Source of the DNA: Isoperla grammatica
Lineage: Eukaryota; Arthropoda; Insecta; Plecoptera; Perlodidae
Reading direction: 5' to 3'
DNA: 64,000 bases
Assembly: GCA_945910005.1 (NCBI GenBank)
Contig: OX246737.1
Span: 78,051,054-78,115,053, forward strand
Part shown: one piece after another, positions 39,142 to 52,439 of the stretch
Numbering within the stretch: position 1 is the stretch's first letter
Layout: each line of letters starts with the position of its first letter
Notes under the pieces: generated by a model
Told to the model about the DNA's origin: nothing
The model's input: only the letters and a program-made list of their open reading frames with translations
Databases searched by the model: none
Position numbers and translations under genes: made by a program

Positions 39142-40629
39142 CAAGTACGATCACACGGCCTACACATGTGTTCATACAACGTGCACAAACAAAGACAAAT
39201 AAATATAACACACACAAGGGTGAAGTGAACACCTTAAACGCAATATCCAATAATCACTTCATTAATGTTGATAGCACACTCATAGATCGTCGATTATACA
39301 AATCACATGGACAAGTCAACACGCACCCATGCACTCGCTGTGAAGACTACTGCATATGTGGACGGATTTTGTTCTCATACTGATTTTAAGAAACAACCCC
39401 CCTCACGCCACATAAATATCGGAAACCATAACGGCCACGGCCAGGCACAAATTCTGTGACACTTTCCAGATGAAATTTGATCCTTACAGTCAGCCCCACC
39501 GATTATAGCATGACCAAACCATTACGCGGACCACAAGGCATCTGTTTTCACAGCACAAGAAATTCCACACAAATGGGGGAAATTAGGACATGGCAATAAT
39601 CCGTAAACGATATACCAGGAAACATAGAAATCGGTAGGCCTAACGAGTGCATCAAAAAAATCATACAATACATATCATATTGCACAATGATCATAAACTT
39701 CATGAAACAATAAATATAACAGATTTCGTAGATATTGTTCTAAGTGCAATAAAACAATTTGAATTCAGTAAAACGTAATGCTTTGATACTTTGACTTTTG
39801 GGCAAGACACGTACTACATACCAAAATTATGAAAATAATAATTATTATTGGTGAACCAATAATATTAAAAATAAAATAATTAGAATCCTGAGACACAACT
39901 CCCATAAAACAATCCCGACATCATTAGGATTATGATTTTTTACCTGTAAATTGGACTTGCAAAAAGGAGAATGAATGCTATTTCAACTATATGAATATAT
40001 CAATTTCTTTATGCATGTCATGTAAGGGCTGAAATTTATAATCTGATAATGTTTCTACATACTGTTGTGGCATTAGAACATAGTGACGAACAGTGTCCAG
40101 ATAGGCAAAATGAATTCTATCACGGCGACACAGTCAAAACTGCGAGCTATACGATAATTTAGGTGCATGTTCCGTTTTTTGTATAAACACATGGTAAGAT
40201 TCCCCCTCCCTCTTCGCCTCCTGTGTCTGACCCCGATATGAAACAGACCCTCATAATTCACTTGCCACTAAACATGATGCCATTAACCGATAAGCTGGCA
40301 GCGTGCTTTTACAGTGAAGCCACCGTTTACTGACGTTTCGTCACACAACATATCAATTAACTTCAATTAATTAAATACATACAGGGGGAAGTCGGAAGGG
40401 TTTATTTTATATCCAACTGTCCGGTTTGAGGATCACATGGAACAAGCGGAGAAAGTGGACCGTATGAAGAAGCATACCTATAACTCGACTATTTCCTACT
40501 ATACGACCTATTACAATCTTACAGATATCAGAGTAATAGGTCTTATGATAGTTGATAGGTGAACAAGAACCTTGTTTTTCGAGACGTTTCGAAAATTATT
40601 CAAGCTGAGTGCAAGATTCACCGAAGATA
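39142..40629. other. Unannotated sequence
   Basis: The only recognisable item is the second copy (39890-39960) of the block at 37977-38049. Frames at 39168-39383 and 40073-40261 have no motif. Confidence 0.45.
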
Positions 40630-40825
40630 TTTTTTATGCATTTTACGTTCATCTATTTCTATTTTTAGGCATCACTTTCTTATTAGCTTTTTAAAACATA
40701 CATTAAGTGTTAATTGCTTCAATTTCAATTTTTGTTTTTAATAAATGTTTTGTTATTGTTCTGTGTCGAATGGCAAGAGCTTTGGCTGTAGAGACCGATA
40801 TTGTTAATAAAGGTTCTACTATCAT
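40630..40825 (+). mobile_element. LINE 3'-end fragment, copy 2
   Basis: Diverged relative of 35380-35585: CTATTTTTAGGCATCA, TTATTGTTCTGTGTCGAATG, GGCAAGAGCTTTGGCTGTAG and AATAAAGGTTCTAC. Confidence 0.5.
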
Positions 40826-41097
40826 CAAGTCGTTTGATGTTCTGGTTACGAGAGGTACGTGCATGGTTTCTTGCGAATATTAATCAGTGATACATACGAA
40901 TAAATATATTCAAAGTAATACAACCAATTTGATAATCGCTGTCGTGTCATACGAAAGTATACTACAAAGTTGCAACTGCTCTAACTCCGGCCGTACATAC
41001 AAATCTCTTGCTAATTGCGCTATCGGGTACATACCGCAAATATTAGAAAGAAAAAATGATACACTGTACACACTTAATAAAATCTTAGTATGTAATA

Positions 41098-41127
41098 TAG
41101 GCCTACACTTTACAGTGTAGGCCTACA
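41098..41127. repeat. Short perfect hairpin
   Basis: TAGGCCTACACT and AGTGTAGGCCTA flank a 4-bp loop (TTAC). Confidence 0.8.
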
Positions 41128-41272
41128 CCAAATAAATACAGCTCTGTGTAATATTAATATCATGTTTTAGTTTTCCGTATTACAACTTTCACGGTTTTAT
41201 TTCAATAACAGCCATATGCATTTTGCAAGGGTAGTATCGTTGAGTGACTAACATATACTCCGGCTTTGAAGC

Positions 41273-41382
41273 ATGGCGACATACGATCTGGGCCAGACTG
41301 CTTTTTGTATCACCGGACAAATCCTCGGTTTTTGCATTGCCATAATAGTAATTGGGCATCTTACAATGGAAGACTCATTTGC
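41273..41382 (+). CDS. Candidate first exon, membrane protein
   Basis: ATG at 41273 sits in a strong initiation context (A at -3, G at +4). The frame reads MATYDLGQTAFCITGQ and continues with a hydrophobic stretch (ILGFCIAIIVIG) long enough for one membrane segment, then HLTMEDSF. It meets a near-perfect splice donor, GTAAGT, at 41383-41388, giving a 36-codon exon in phase 2. Base composition is visibly more GC-rich than the surroundings. I do not recognise the protein family, and no second exon was found downstream within the window. Without the splice the frame stops at the TAA within the donor. Confidence 0.4.
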
Positions 41383-41654
41383 GTAAGTGTACTACAACAG
41401 TCATTCCACATTTTGTCCACGCACACGTAAACACGAGCATTCCACTTGTCGTTCTTTATAGCGCGAGGCTGAGCTGAGGATCGTTCAAACTAGAATTATT
41501 CATCTATCCTTCAACCAATAGCATTGCTAATTTACACACTATTACATTCCTTTAGTGACAAATGCCATGCAAAAAATCAGTAATATGGGTTGCAATCTTC
41601 AACCAGAAATAAATTCATTTATCTTGCCGAGCCCAAAATGCGGGCCAAAACTTG

Positions 41655-41846
41655 ACCTGTTTAGTCACCCCTGGATAATATTTTATGTATTATTTTGTTT
41701 TTTTCTATCACATACGACTGGATTTACAACATGAATGCGTATTTTTCGTAACAATGCATAAACATTACTTCAGATTGGCCATAAAGTGTAAAACCAAAAA
41801 CACAATTTAAAATTGAATGAATTTTCTGTAACACGTAGCGTCTCAA
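41655..41846 (+). repeat. Dispersed 190-bp repeat, copy 2
   Basis: Same order of words as at 38951-39141 (TTTAGTCACCCCTGG, ACGACTGGATTTACAACATG, TTCAGATTGGCCATAAAGTG, TTTTCTGTAACACGTAGCGT). The two copies are about 2.7 kb apart, in direct orientation and highly similar. Confidence 0.88.
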
Positions 41847-44479
41847 ATACAAATGTCAGAAATGTAAATGTTACGCCATTCTAAAGTCAAAGGATTACTA
41901 CAGGTCAAGTTTGAGTTTCATAATGATAACGCAAAATTGATAGCAGACATTTTTTAAAAAACCGTAGCGATGTGCAAAGTAACAAATTTTGTTGTCTTAC
42001 AAAACTTGCACTTAGTGGTACTTACGCCCGGCTCAAAATATTGAGATTTACAAAACACATACGTCATTCTACTGAGATCATTATTGACAAGTTTCATTTA
42101 TATTCGTTAATATCTTCTACTTCAAATAAATACATCTTTCTTGTCGCGCGTGAAATGCGAACGGATACATACATACATACATACATACATACATAAATCT
42201 GGTGCAAACTTATAAGGCCGCTGTCGCGCCCTAAAAAAAGGTAGGCAGATGGTAGCCGGTACCTTTAAAACACCAAGAAAAGGTCATAGATACAAAAAAT
42301 ACGGACCCATTGAATTTAATCGAATTCTATTGTGATATCATTACTTTCAGTAATGTTTTATTACACCAATATATTGGGATAGGTTGGGTAGGAATGCTGA
42401 CTAACTTCCAGATATGAGAAACTGTAACATGTAAATGCAATCTCACTGGGAGACCCAGATTGCGGTTATAAACTCGTTTCTCTTGTAGATGCGTCGGTGC
42501 AGACATCTGGCTGGCATTGCAGTCCCGCTCCCTAAACATCTCCAGGGCAAGCTCGACACTGCACGCACACTTGCACGTTCTACATCCGTGTTAGCAAACT
42601 ATGTCAAAATAGGACAATAGTACCTGAAAAATTCCCAAGAAGGACCTTTACTCATAAGATGACGAAAATAGACATTTTTAGGCAAAGTAAAATACTTATT
42701 TTTGGGATCCCTAACACTTGAAACATACTTAGAACTATTTTACGGCCATATATTTACCAATAGAAAAATTGAGATGTTCTGAACATCCGCACCCTAGTGA
42801 TCATGAATCCGGCAGTCGATATTCTTGGGGGAAGATGGGATGACTGATGACACTTCTCTATTCCAATCCCTGCATAAACCTGGTCCTTAGAAGTTAGAAC
42901 CAAATCCTTAGCCTAGACATAACAAGAGTCCTCGACGCTCATATTTTAAAGGAAAATCTGTATGCACTTCTCTCCTTCCATATTCCTTCAAAGATTTCTA
43001 GCTAGCTAGATGATTAATCCCAGGTATAACTAATACAATTTTAATTAACTCAGATTCAGTTGCCATCGCAATTTTACTGTCATTGGTTTTTTTTTTGATA
43101 ATATATTCATTTACTTTATTAATTTTCAAATCTTCACAATAATAATAAATTATATACAACTTAATCGAAATAAGAAATTTGGCGAAACCTATTTATATAT
43201 TATGAAGTACGAATAGGTATTAAATAGTTGAAATTAAAATGGAATGTTAATGCTTCCTTGGTAGTTCGGTGTGCTGACAATAAATAACAAGTACAGACCT
43301 AAGTCAGTTCAATAGCCTGATGCGTTTTTAAAATATCAAATAATCAGTATCGCCAAACAATATGAGACTATTGAAAAATGGGTAACGATCCGTAAGAAAT
43401 ACATATTTTATCCCAGTCCGTGTTCATGTCCCAAGCCTGAACGGAACCCGTTGCATTCAATGTTTGTTTTATTTATTTATTACTAACAGCTTTAACATTT
43501 GGTTACATATTATTTAATTATCATTAACAGCTTGCACTTGCAGTATTATAAGTATTGCCCAATGTGCACTTCAAACCTTAAGTCTTACATTACTACTACA
43601 TTTTACATTTTAACATTACACTACAAACTATCACTACATTATGAAATATAATTATAACAATTAAGTACAAAACTGAAATTAGGTTATTGTAATCGCCTAA
43701 GTACTAAAAAACGAAAACTTAAACCTAACAGCTCTTGACCCGCTACTATACGCAATTATTAGTTTAATTGTAAATCTATCCAAAATTAAATTGTCTAATA
43801 CTGTTTGCAATTACTTATTAGTTATCAATAAATATTTGTATTTCTTTTTTTTTGGCTGGTTGGCGTAGTAACCAGTACTCGTTACAAAAATATATATTAT
43901 GTTTGTGACGTTCATCGATTGGTTTGCTAACAGATCGTAGAAAGGCTCTGTTTGAAGTGTCATTTCAAGAAGGCATATTCTTCCATAGCCTCACAGTAAA
44001 TACAATTAAGCGGGCCCGGGAGGGTGTAACTTTTCGTGTGAAGCTAAAAAGCGTTGAGCCAAGCAAAAGATTTCCAATTCCAGAACATTACTTACACTAG
44101 AGAGAAGCACAGACTTGACAGAAATAAGTAAACTATTAGTGGCAACAAGGTGCGTGCTAGGAGGCTTACCCTGTGAATAAAACTGAGTGTCAAAACCATC
44201 ATAAACTGTTACCACGATGCGTTTGTGATTTCGATTTCCATTTCAATTTCACCCTCAAACCGTTCAATTGATGGCTGTCTATAATAGCCCGCTAGCGCAC
44301 ACTGCAGCGTTTGCGAAAGACGGAGGTGGGGGATTCTAGAAAACTTTCTTGAACTTCCTCCAGTAAGTCGTGCTCATATTTTACATTTATCTTTAGTGTC
44401 CAAGCAAAGCTATTTGAACGAGAGGGTATGTTGGCAAATAACGTGTCAGGGCGGGTATTGGTCGGTCACGTGCGACATC
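41847..44479. other. Unannotated sequence
   Basis: A short (ACAT)n lies at about 42167-42195. No gene, RNA or transposon motif was recognised. The minus frame 42327-42539 and the other short frames have no support. Confidence 0.45.
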
Positions 44480-44575
44480 ATGGCAAAGCTCTCAGACTTG
44501 GTCGCTGCCAGTGACCGCGGCGGCTTAGAGAGGTTTCATACCCAATTACGTACGAGGACGTTGCTTCTACGTTGA
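44480..44575 (+). CDS. Weak candidate first exon
   Basis: ATG with A at -3 and G at +4, in a locally GC-rich stretch preceded by GGTCGGTCACGTGCGAC (an E-box CACGTG). It reads MAKLSDLVAASDRGGLERFH before stopping at 44573-44575. There is no strong donor. AG|GTTTCA at about 44534 is poor. Composition and context are suggestive only. Confidence 0.15.
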   Translation: MAKLSDLVAASDRGGLERFHTQLRTRTLLLR

Positions 44576-45792
44576 AGCACTTGAATGTATTGACGTGATT
44601 ACCCTTTAAGTTAATGTAACAAACCCGAGTTTAATGCAGTTGTATTTCCAGAAGTGTGAGTGTGTTTCATACAATCATCCAGAGTGAAGGCACACCTTAC
44701 TTTTATACTTAAAAATATATTATGGGTAGTGTAACAAGCTAAAAAAATTGCATGTAATTTAATTGCGGTATATCTTTTGAAAAGCGATCAATTTAATATG
44801 TAGCCAGATTGTCAATTTCAAATGTATACCATTAAATAAGTTTTACTGTATTATAAACGCTGAACTATTGCCTGTTTGGTAATAATATGACATCAATGCG
44901 ATTAAATACTTCACACCGTAAAGAAAGCGCTGCCTGATCAGCTGATCTAGTTTTATAAACTCTTAACGTGAATGAGTATGCTCAACAAAACACTAACATC
45001 TTCATGTTTTTGTCTCTACGAAGAAACCGTTATTGGAGAGTTGTGCCTCGTATTCACATCTCATGTTACTTCAAGTTGTATTATTTCTCAATCAATCAAA
45101 AGGCACATCATTTTAATAGACAGACTCCTCAACTATCTTAAACACTTTCATCCGGTTAGCAGCATGAGTGTAATAACACTGTGTATACGTATTCCGTGCA
45201 TGAATCTGCGCCTATGACGTGAAAGAATGGGAGCTCCCCCACTCAGTGAAGTAGTTTTTGCTTCAAGTATAATTCAGCCAGAGCTAAAACACACTGAAGG
45301 GAAAATTATTCTGAACATTAACCCGGTGTTAACTGACAGCTGCCGTAACAACTTCCGATCCTTGCTCTACAATACCTCTATTATACAATAGAACAGGGTC
45401 TGTGTTTGAAAAGGACACACATATATATATATATATATCCATCCATGGTGCTCACAAAGATAAAAGTAAACCAGTCTCATTGCGGAAAAATTGGCGGTGC
45501 AAAAAACAAGGATCCATACTTAGCTCATCCTCATTAGCTTCCGCTGTTTTCTTGCAACTCCACTCCATCGTAGGGGATTTATGTTTTGCTACCAACTTAC
45601 TCAATGGTTAAAATGATCCCAATAGATGGAAGGTAATCGTATTTCAACTTCATTAAAAGCCCTCCTTACAATTAGTTGTGCTAGCTAAAAGGTAAGACGA
45701 AAGTGAAATAAAATCGGATATTTATTAACAGCTTTAAGAGAAGCAGTTAAGCTGCTTATGACACTTTTCTCGTAATGTGATGAGCTAAACGG
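44576..45792. other. Unannotated sequence
   Basis: AT-rich, with an (AT)n of about 20 bp at 45419-45438. Frames at 44972-45217 and 45402-45611 have no recognised motif. Confidence 0.45.
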
Positions 45793-48700
45793 TGAACTAC
45801 GCGACTCTGCGCTACACGACTCTGAGCAACACGACTCTGAGTTACACGACTCTGAGCTACATGACTCTGAGTTACACGACTCTGAGCTACATGACTCTGA
45901 GTTACACGACTCTGAGTTACACGACTCTGAGTTAAACGACTCTGAGCGCTACACGACTCTGAACTACACGACTCTGAGCAACACGACTCTGAGCTACACG
46001 ACTCTGAGCTACATAACTCTGAGCTACACGACTCTGAGTTACACGACTCTGAGCTACATGACTCTGAGTTACACGACTCTGAGCTACATGACTCTGAGTT
46101 ACACGACTCTGAGTTACACGACTCTGAGTTAAACGACTCTGAGCGCTACACGACTCTGAACTACATGACTCTGAGCTACACGACTCTGAGCTACATGACT
46201 CTGAGCTACACGACTCTGAGTTACACGACTCTGAGCTACATGACTCTGAACTACACGACTCTGAACTACACGACTCTGAGCTACACGACTCTGAGCTACA
46301 TGACTCTGAGCTACACGACTCTGAGTTACACGACTCTGAGCTACATGACTCTGAGCTACACGACTCTGAGCTACACGACTCTGAGTTACACGACTCTGAG
46401 TTACACGACTCTGAGATACACGACTCTGAGCTACACGATTCTGAGCTACACGACTCTGAACTACACGACTATGAGTTACACGACTCTGAGCGCTACACGA
46501 CTCTGAACTACACGACTCTGAGCTACACGACTCTGAGCTACACGACTCTGAGTTACACGACTCTGAGATACACGACTCTGAGCAACACGACTCTGAGCTA
46601 CACGACTCTGAACTACACGACTCTGAGCAACACGACTCTGAGCTACACGACTCTGAGCTACACGACTCTGAGCTACACGACTCTGAGCTACACGACTCTG
46701 AGTTAAACGACTCTGAGCTACACGACTCTGAACTACACGACTCTGAGCAACACGACTCTGAGCTACACGACTCTGAGCTACACGACTCTGAGCAACACGA
46801 CTCTGAGCAACACGACTCTGAGCTACACGACTCTGAGCTACATGACTCTGAGCAACACGACTCTGAGCTACACGACTCTGAGCTACACGACTCTGAGCAA
46901 CACGACTCTGAACTACACGACTCTGAGCAACACGACTCTGAACTACACGACTCTGAGCTACACGACTCTGAGCTACACGACTCTGAACTACACGACTCTG
47001 AGCAACACGACTCTGAGCTACATGACTCTGAGTTACACGACTCTGAGCTACATGACTCTGAACTACACGACTCTGAGCTACATGACTCTGAGTTACACGA
47101 CTCTGAGCTACACGACTCTGAACTACACGACTATGAGTTACACGACTCTGAGCTACACGACTCTGAGCTACACGACTCTGAACTACACGACTATGAGTTA
47201 CACGACTCTGAGTTACACGACTCTGAGCTACACGACTCTGAGCTACACGACTCTGAGCAACACGACTCTGAGCTACACGACTCAGAGCTACACGATTCTG
47301 AGCTACTTGACTCTGAGCTACGCGTACTGAGCTACACGACTCTGAGTTACACGACTCTGAGTTACACGACTCTGAGTTACACGACTCTGAGTTACACGAC
47401 TCTGAGCTACATGACTCTGAGTTACACGACTCTGAGCTACACGACTCTGAGCTACTTGACTCTGAGCTACGCGTACTGAGCTACACGACTCTGAGTTACA
47501 CGACTCTGAGCTACACGACTCTGAGTTACACGACTCTGAGCTACTTGACTCTGAGCTACGCGTACTGAGCTACACGACTCTGAGTTACACGATTCTGAGC
47601 TACTTGACTCTGAGCTACGCGTACTGAGCTACACGACTCTGAGTTACACGACTCTGAGCTACACGACTCTGAGTTACACGACTCTGAGTTACACGACTCG
47701 AAGCTACACGACTCTGAGTTACACGACTCTGAGCTACACGACTCTGAGCTACACGACTCTGAGCAACACGACTCTGAGCTACACGACTCTGAGCTACACG
47801 ATTCTGAGCTACTTGACTCTGAGCTACGCGTACTGAGCTACACGACTCTGAGTTACACGACTCTGAGTTACACGACTCTGAGCTACACGACTCTGAGCTA
47901 CACGACTCTGAGCGCTACACGACTCTGAACTACACGACTCTGAGCTACACGACTCTGAGCTACACGACTCCGAGCTACACGACTCTGAACTACACGACTC
48001 TGAGCTACACGACTCTGAGTTACACGACTCTGAGTTACACGACTCTGAGCTACATGACTCTGAGCTACACGACTCCGAGCTACACGACTCTGAACTACAC
48101 GACTCTGAGCTACACGACTCTGAGTTACACGACTCTGAGTTACACGACTCTGAGTTACACGACTCTGAGCAACACGACTCTGAGTTACACGACTCTGAGC
48201 TACACGACTCTGAACTACACGACTCTGAACTACACGACTCTGAACTACATGACTCTGAGTTACACGACTCTGAGTTACACGACTCTGAGCTACATGACTC
48301 TGAGCTACACGACTCCGAGCTACACGACTCTGAACTACACGACTCTGAGCTACACGACTCTGAGTTACACGACTCTGAGTTACACGACTCTGAGTTACAC
48401 GACTCTGAGCTACACGACTCTGAGCTACACGACTCTGAGTTACACGACTCTGAGCTACACGACTCTGAGTTACACGACTCTGAGCTACACGACTCTGAGC
48501 TACACGACTCTGAGTTACACGACTCTGAGTTACACGACTCTGAGTTACACGACTCTGAGCTACACGACTCTGAGCTACACGACTCTGAGTTACACGACTC
48601 TGAGCTACATGACTCTGAGTTACACGACTCTGAGCTACACGACTCTGAACTACACGACTCTGAGTTACACGACTCTGAGCGCTACACGACTCTGAACTAC

Positions 48701-50879
48701 ACGACTCTGAGCTACACGACTCTGAGCTACATGACTCTGAACTACATGACTCTGAGTTACACGACTCTGAGCTACACGACTCTGAGCTACACGACTCTGA
48801 GCGCTACACGACTCTGAACTACACGACTCTGAGCTACACGACTCTGAGCTACATGACTCTGAACTACATGACTCTGAGCTACATGACTCTGAACTACACG
48901 ACTCTGAGCTACACGACTCTGAACTACACGACTCTGAGCTACACGATTCTGAGCTACACGACTATGAGTTACACGACTCTGAGCTACACGACTCTGAGCG
49001 CTACCCGACTCTGAGCTACACGACTCTGAGCGCTACACGACTCTGAGCTACACGACTCTGAGCGCTACACGACTCTGAGCTACACGACTCTGAGCGCTAC
49101 ACGACTCTGAGTTACACGACTCTGAGTTACACGACTCTGAACTACATGACTCTGAGCTACACGACTCTGAGCTACATGACTCTGAACTACATGACTCTGA
49201 GTTACACGACTCTGAGCTACACGACTCTGAACTACACGACTCTGAACTACACGACTCTGAGCTACATGACTCTGAACTACATGACTCTGAGTTACACGAC
49301 TCTGAGCTACACGACTCTGAACTACACGACTATGAGTTACACGACTCTGAACTACACGACTCTGAGCTATACGACTCTGAGCTACATGACTCTGAACTAC
49401 ATGACTCTGAGTTACACGACTCTGAGCTACATGACTCTGAACTACATGACTCTGAGTTACACGACTCTGAGCTACACGACTCTGAACTACACGACTATGA
49501 GTTACACGACTCTGAACTACACGACTCTGAGCTACACGACTCTGAGCTACATGACTCTGAACTACACGGCTCTGAGCTACATGACTCTGAACTACATGAC
49601 TCTGAGTTACACGACTCTGAGTTACACGACTCTGAACTACATGACTCTGAGCTACACGACTCTGAGCTACATGACTCTGAACTACATGACTCTGAGTTAC
49701 ACGACTCTGAGCTACACGACTCTGATCTACACGACTCTGAGCTACACGACTCTGAGCTACATGACTCTGAGTTACACGACTCTGAGCTACATGACTCTGA
49801 GTTACACGACTCTGAGCTACACGACTCTGAACTACACGACTATGAGTTACACGACTCTGAACTACACGACTCTGAACTACACGACTCTGAGCTACATGAC
49901 TCTGAACTATATGACTCTGAGTTACACGACTCTGAGCTACATGACTCTGAGTAACACGACTCTGAACTACACGACTCTGAGCTTTATGACTCTGAGTTAC
50001 ACGACTCTGAGCTACACGACTCTGAGCTACACGACTCTGAACTACACGACTATGAGTTACACGACTCTGAGTTACACGACTCTGAACTACACGACTCTGA
50101 GCTACACGACTCTGAGTACATGACTCTGAGTTACACGACTCTGAGCTACATGACTCTGAGTAACACGACTCTGAACTACACGACTCTGAGCTACATGACT
50201 CTGAGTTACACGACTCTGAGCTACACGACTCTGAACTACACGACTCTGAGCTACACGACTCTGAGCTACATGACTCTGAGTTACACGACTCTGAGCTACA
50301 TGACTCTGAGTTACACGACTCTGAACTACACGACTCTGAACTACACGACTCTGAGCTACACGACTCTGAGTTACACGACTCTGAGTTACACGACTCTGAG
50401 TTACACGACTCTGAACTACACGACTCTGAACTACACGACTCTGAGTTACACGACTCTGAGCTACACGACTCTGAGCTACATGACTCTGAGTTACACGACT
50501 CTGAACTACACGACTCTGAGCTACACGACTCTGAGCTACACGACTCTGAGTTACACGACTCTGAACTACACGACTCTGAGTTACACGACTCTGAGCTACA
50601 TGACTCTGAGCTACATGACTCTGAACTACACGACTCTGAGCTACATGACTCTGAACTACACGACTCTGAGCTACATGACTCTGAGCTACACGACTCTGAG
50701 CTACATGACTCTGAGTTACACGACTCTGAACTACATGACTCTGAACTACACGACTATGAGTTACACGACTCTGAGCTACACGACTCTGAACTACACGACT
50801 CTGAACTACACGACTCTGAACTACACGACTATGAGTTACACGACTCTGAGCGCTACACGACTCCGAGCTACGCGACGAT
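45793..50879 (+). repeat. 15-bp satellite, about 339 units (5.1 kb)
   Basis: The unit is GCTACACGACTCTGA, with recurrent variants GTTACACGACTCTGA, ACTACACGACTCTGA, GCAACACGACTCTGA and CATGACTCTGA. Two kinds of phase break recur: GAGCGCTACACG (2 extra bases) and CTACGCGTACTGAG (a short unit). Because 15 is a multiple of three, one forward frame reads a pentapeptide repeat (TTLSY/TTLNY/MTLSY) for up to 325 codons between phase breaks. The frame at 50120-50929 runs out of the array into unique DNA. No signal peptide or flanking gene structure supports translation. Confidence 0.96.
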
Positions 50880-51356
50880 GGAGTCGGATGGCAGGGCTCC
50901 TAATAATTACAACCTCTCGACTGTGCTAGGCCACGAATTAACATTTTCGTATGCCAGCTTAATATTTATGAGGCTCCGTTGTAAACTGAACTGGTCACAT
51001 AAAAAATTTGACAAAAACTGATTGGTTCTTTTTTTTTAAGAAATCTGCCATAACAATTAATAGGGACAACGTGTAGGCGTTTTTTTTTTTTTTTTACAGA
51101 AGTGGCTTTCTAGATACCGCCGGGTTCGCGTTACCAACCCTGTCGTGTTCAAGTGGAATAATTGTAAGTAACCCCTCTATTCTTTACATCCTTTATTGTG
51201 TCTCGTTGTACAATGGTTGGGACATTTATACGAGGGGCATCGGAGCGGATGAAGGCGCTTCGTGGCACGGGTCTGTGACGCGTCCTGTTAGTCTATCGCG
51301 ACACATTGTCATATCGTCACAGCTTCACTCGGGGGTTTATATTATAGATATTTTAT
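50880..51356. other. Unannotated sequence
   Basis: Two T-runs (51030s, 51080s) and otherwise nothing supported. Confidence 0.5.
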
Positions 51357-51600
51357 AAGCGAAGCGAGCGTCTCCATTAGACTTTTATGGCACTCGTTCT
51401 GATTTTTTTTTGTCTGTTGATAGCGGTCAAACGGAAAGTCCGATCAACTTAAAATTTGAAAGATCCACAAGCCTCGATGTGGATTGAAGGTGTATAGTTT
51501 TGTGACAAAATCGTTTGAAAAGTTGATAAAAGTTACACCATAGTTACTGTTAACTGTTTTTCTGAAACAAATTGGCGGCAAAATGTGAGATAGCCATATT
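51357..51600 (-). mobile_element. Dispersed repeat family 1, 3' part only
   Basis: In the minus orientation this carries the 3' third of the family (CACATCGAGGCTTGTGGATC, CGATCAACTTAAAATTTG on the plus strand, and the terminal CGCTCGCTTCGCTT). It abuts the next copy directly at 51600/51601. Confidence 0.75.
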
Positions 51601-52434
51601 TAAGCGAGCGAAGCGAGCGTTTCCACGAGACTCTTAGGCACTTCGTTCTGTTTTTTTTTTTTTTTTGTACCGTACTAGACTCTAACGGTTCTCCATTCTG
51701 TTTGTTTGTTTGTTTGTTTGTTTGTTTGTTTGTTTGTTTGTTTGTTTGTTTGTTTGTTTGTTTTTTGTTGTTTTTATGTCTGTCGATAGCGGTCGAACAG
51801 AAAGTCCGATCAACTTGAAATTTGGACCATCTACAAGCCTCGATGTGGATTGTAGGTGTATAGTTTTGAGGCAAAATCGTTTGAAAAGTTACAAAGTTAC
51901 ACCATAGTTACTGCAAAATATTTTTCTGAAACAAAATGGCGGCAAATTGTGAGATAGCCATATTTTTTTAAAGCTTTTTTCAGTGACGCTTATGTTCATT
52001 TTATGGCGATCTGATAAATATTGGCAAAGTTACACAAAAGTTACTCGAAAATATATTTCTGAAACACAGTAACAGCAAAATGTGAGGTGGCTATCTTATA
52101 GTAAATTTTTGTCCGGTCACGTATATACTAATGTTAACGCGATTTGATACATATTAGAGGCAGAAATTACATTTCTATTGCTGTCAATAACTGTTAGTAA
52201 CGGTGGCGGACCGCGGCGAAAACATGACAGCGAAAATTCTTAGCAACGCACATTGCACTGCATCCAACAATGTCGGGAAGTATAATAGCTATGGAAATTA
52301 GAAAATTTTTTGCAATGCGCATTCTTGAATTGTTGTTAATTGTTGTTTGTATTAGCATTGAAATCTTTTCGCCAGAAAGTTCGTAGATATTGACGCGCTC
52401 GCTTATCAACGCGTCAAAGAGAGCGTTTTCCTAG
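51601..52434 (-). mobile_element. Dispersed repeat family 1, fullest copy
   Basis: In the minus orientation it runs from CTAGGAAAACGCTCTC (52434) to GAAACGCTCGCTTCGCTCGC (51601), about 830 bp. It contains a (TTTG)n of about 65 bp at 51699-51764 and an extra GTACGGTAC-containing insert relative to copy 1. The minus frame 52194-52409 matches 1288-1572 of copy 1 for about 66 residues with one codon missing. It begins at TTG rather than ATG. Confidence 0.8.
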
Positions 52435-52439
52435 TTTTA

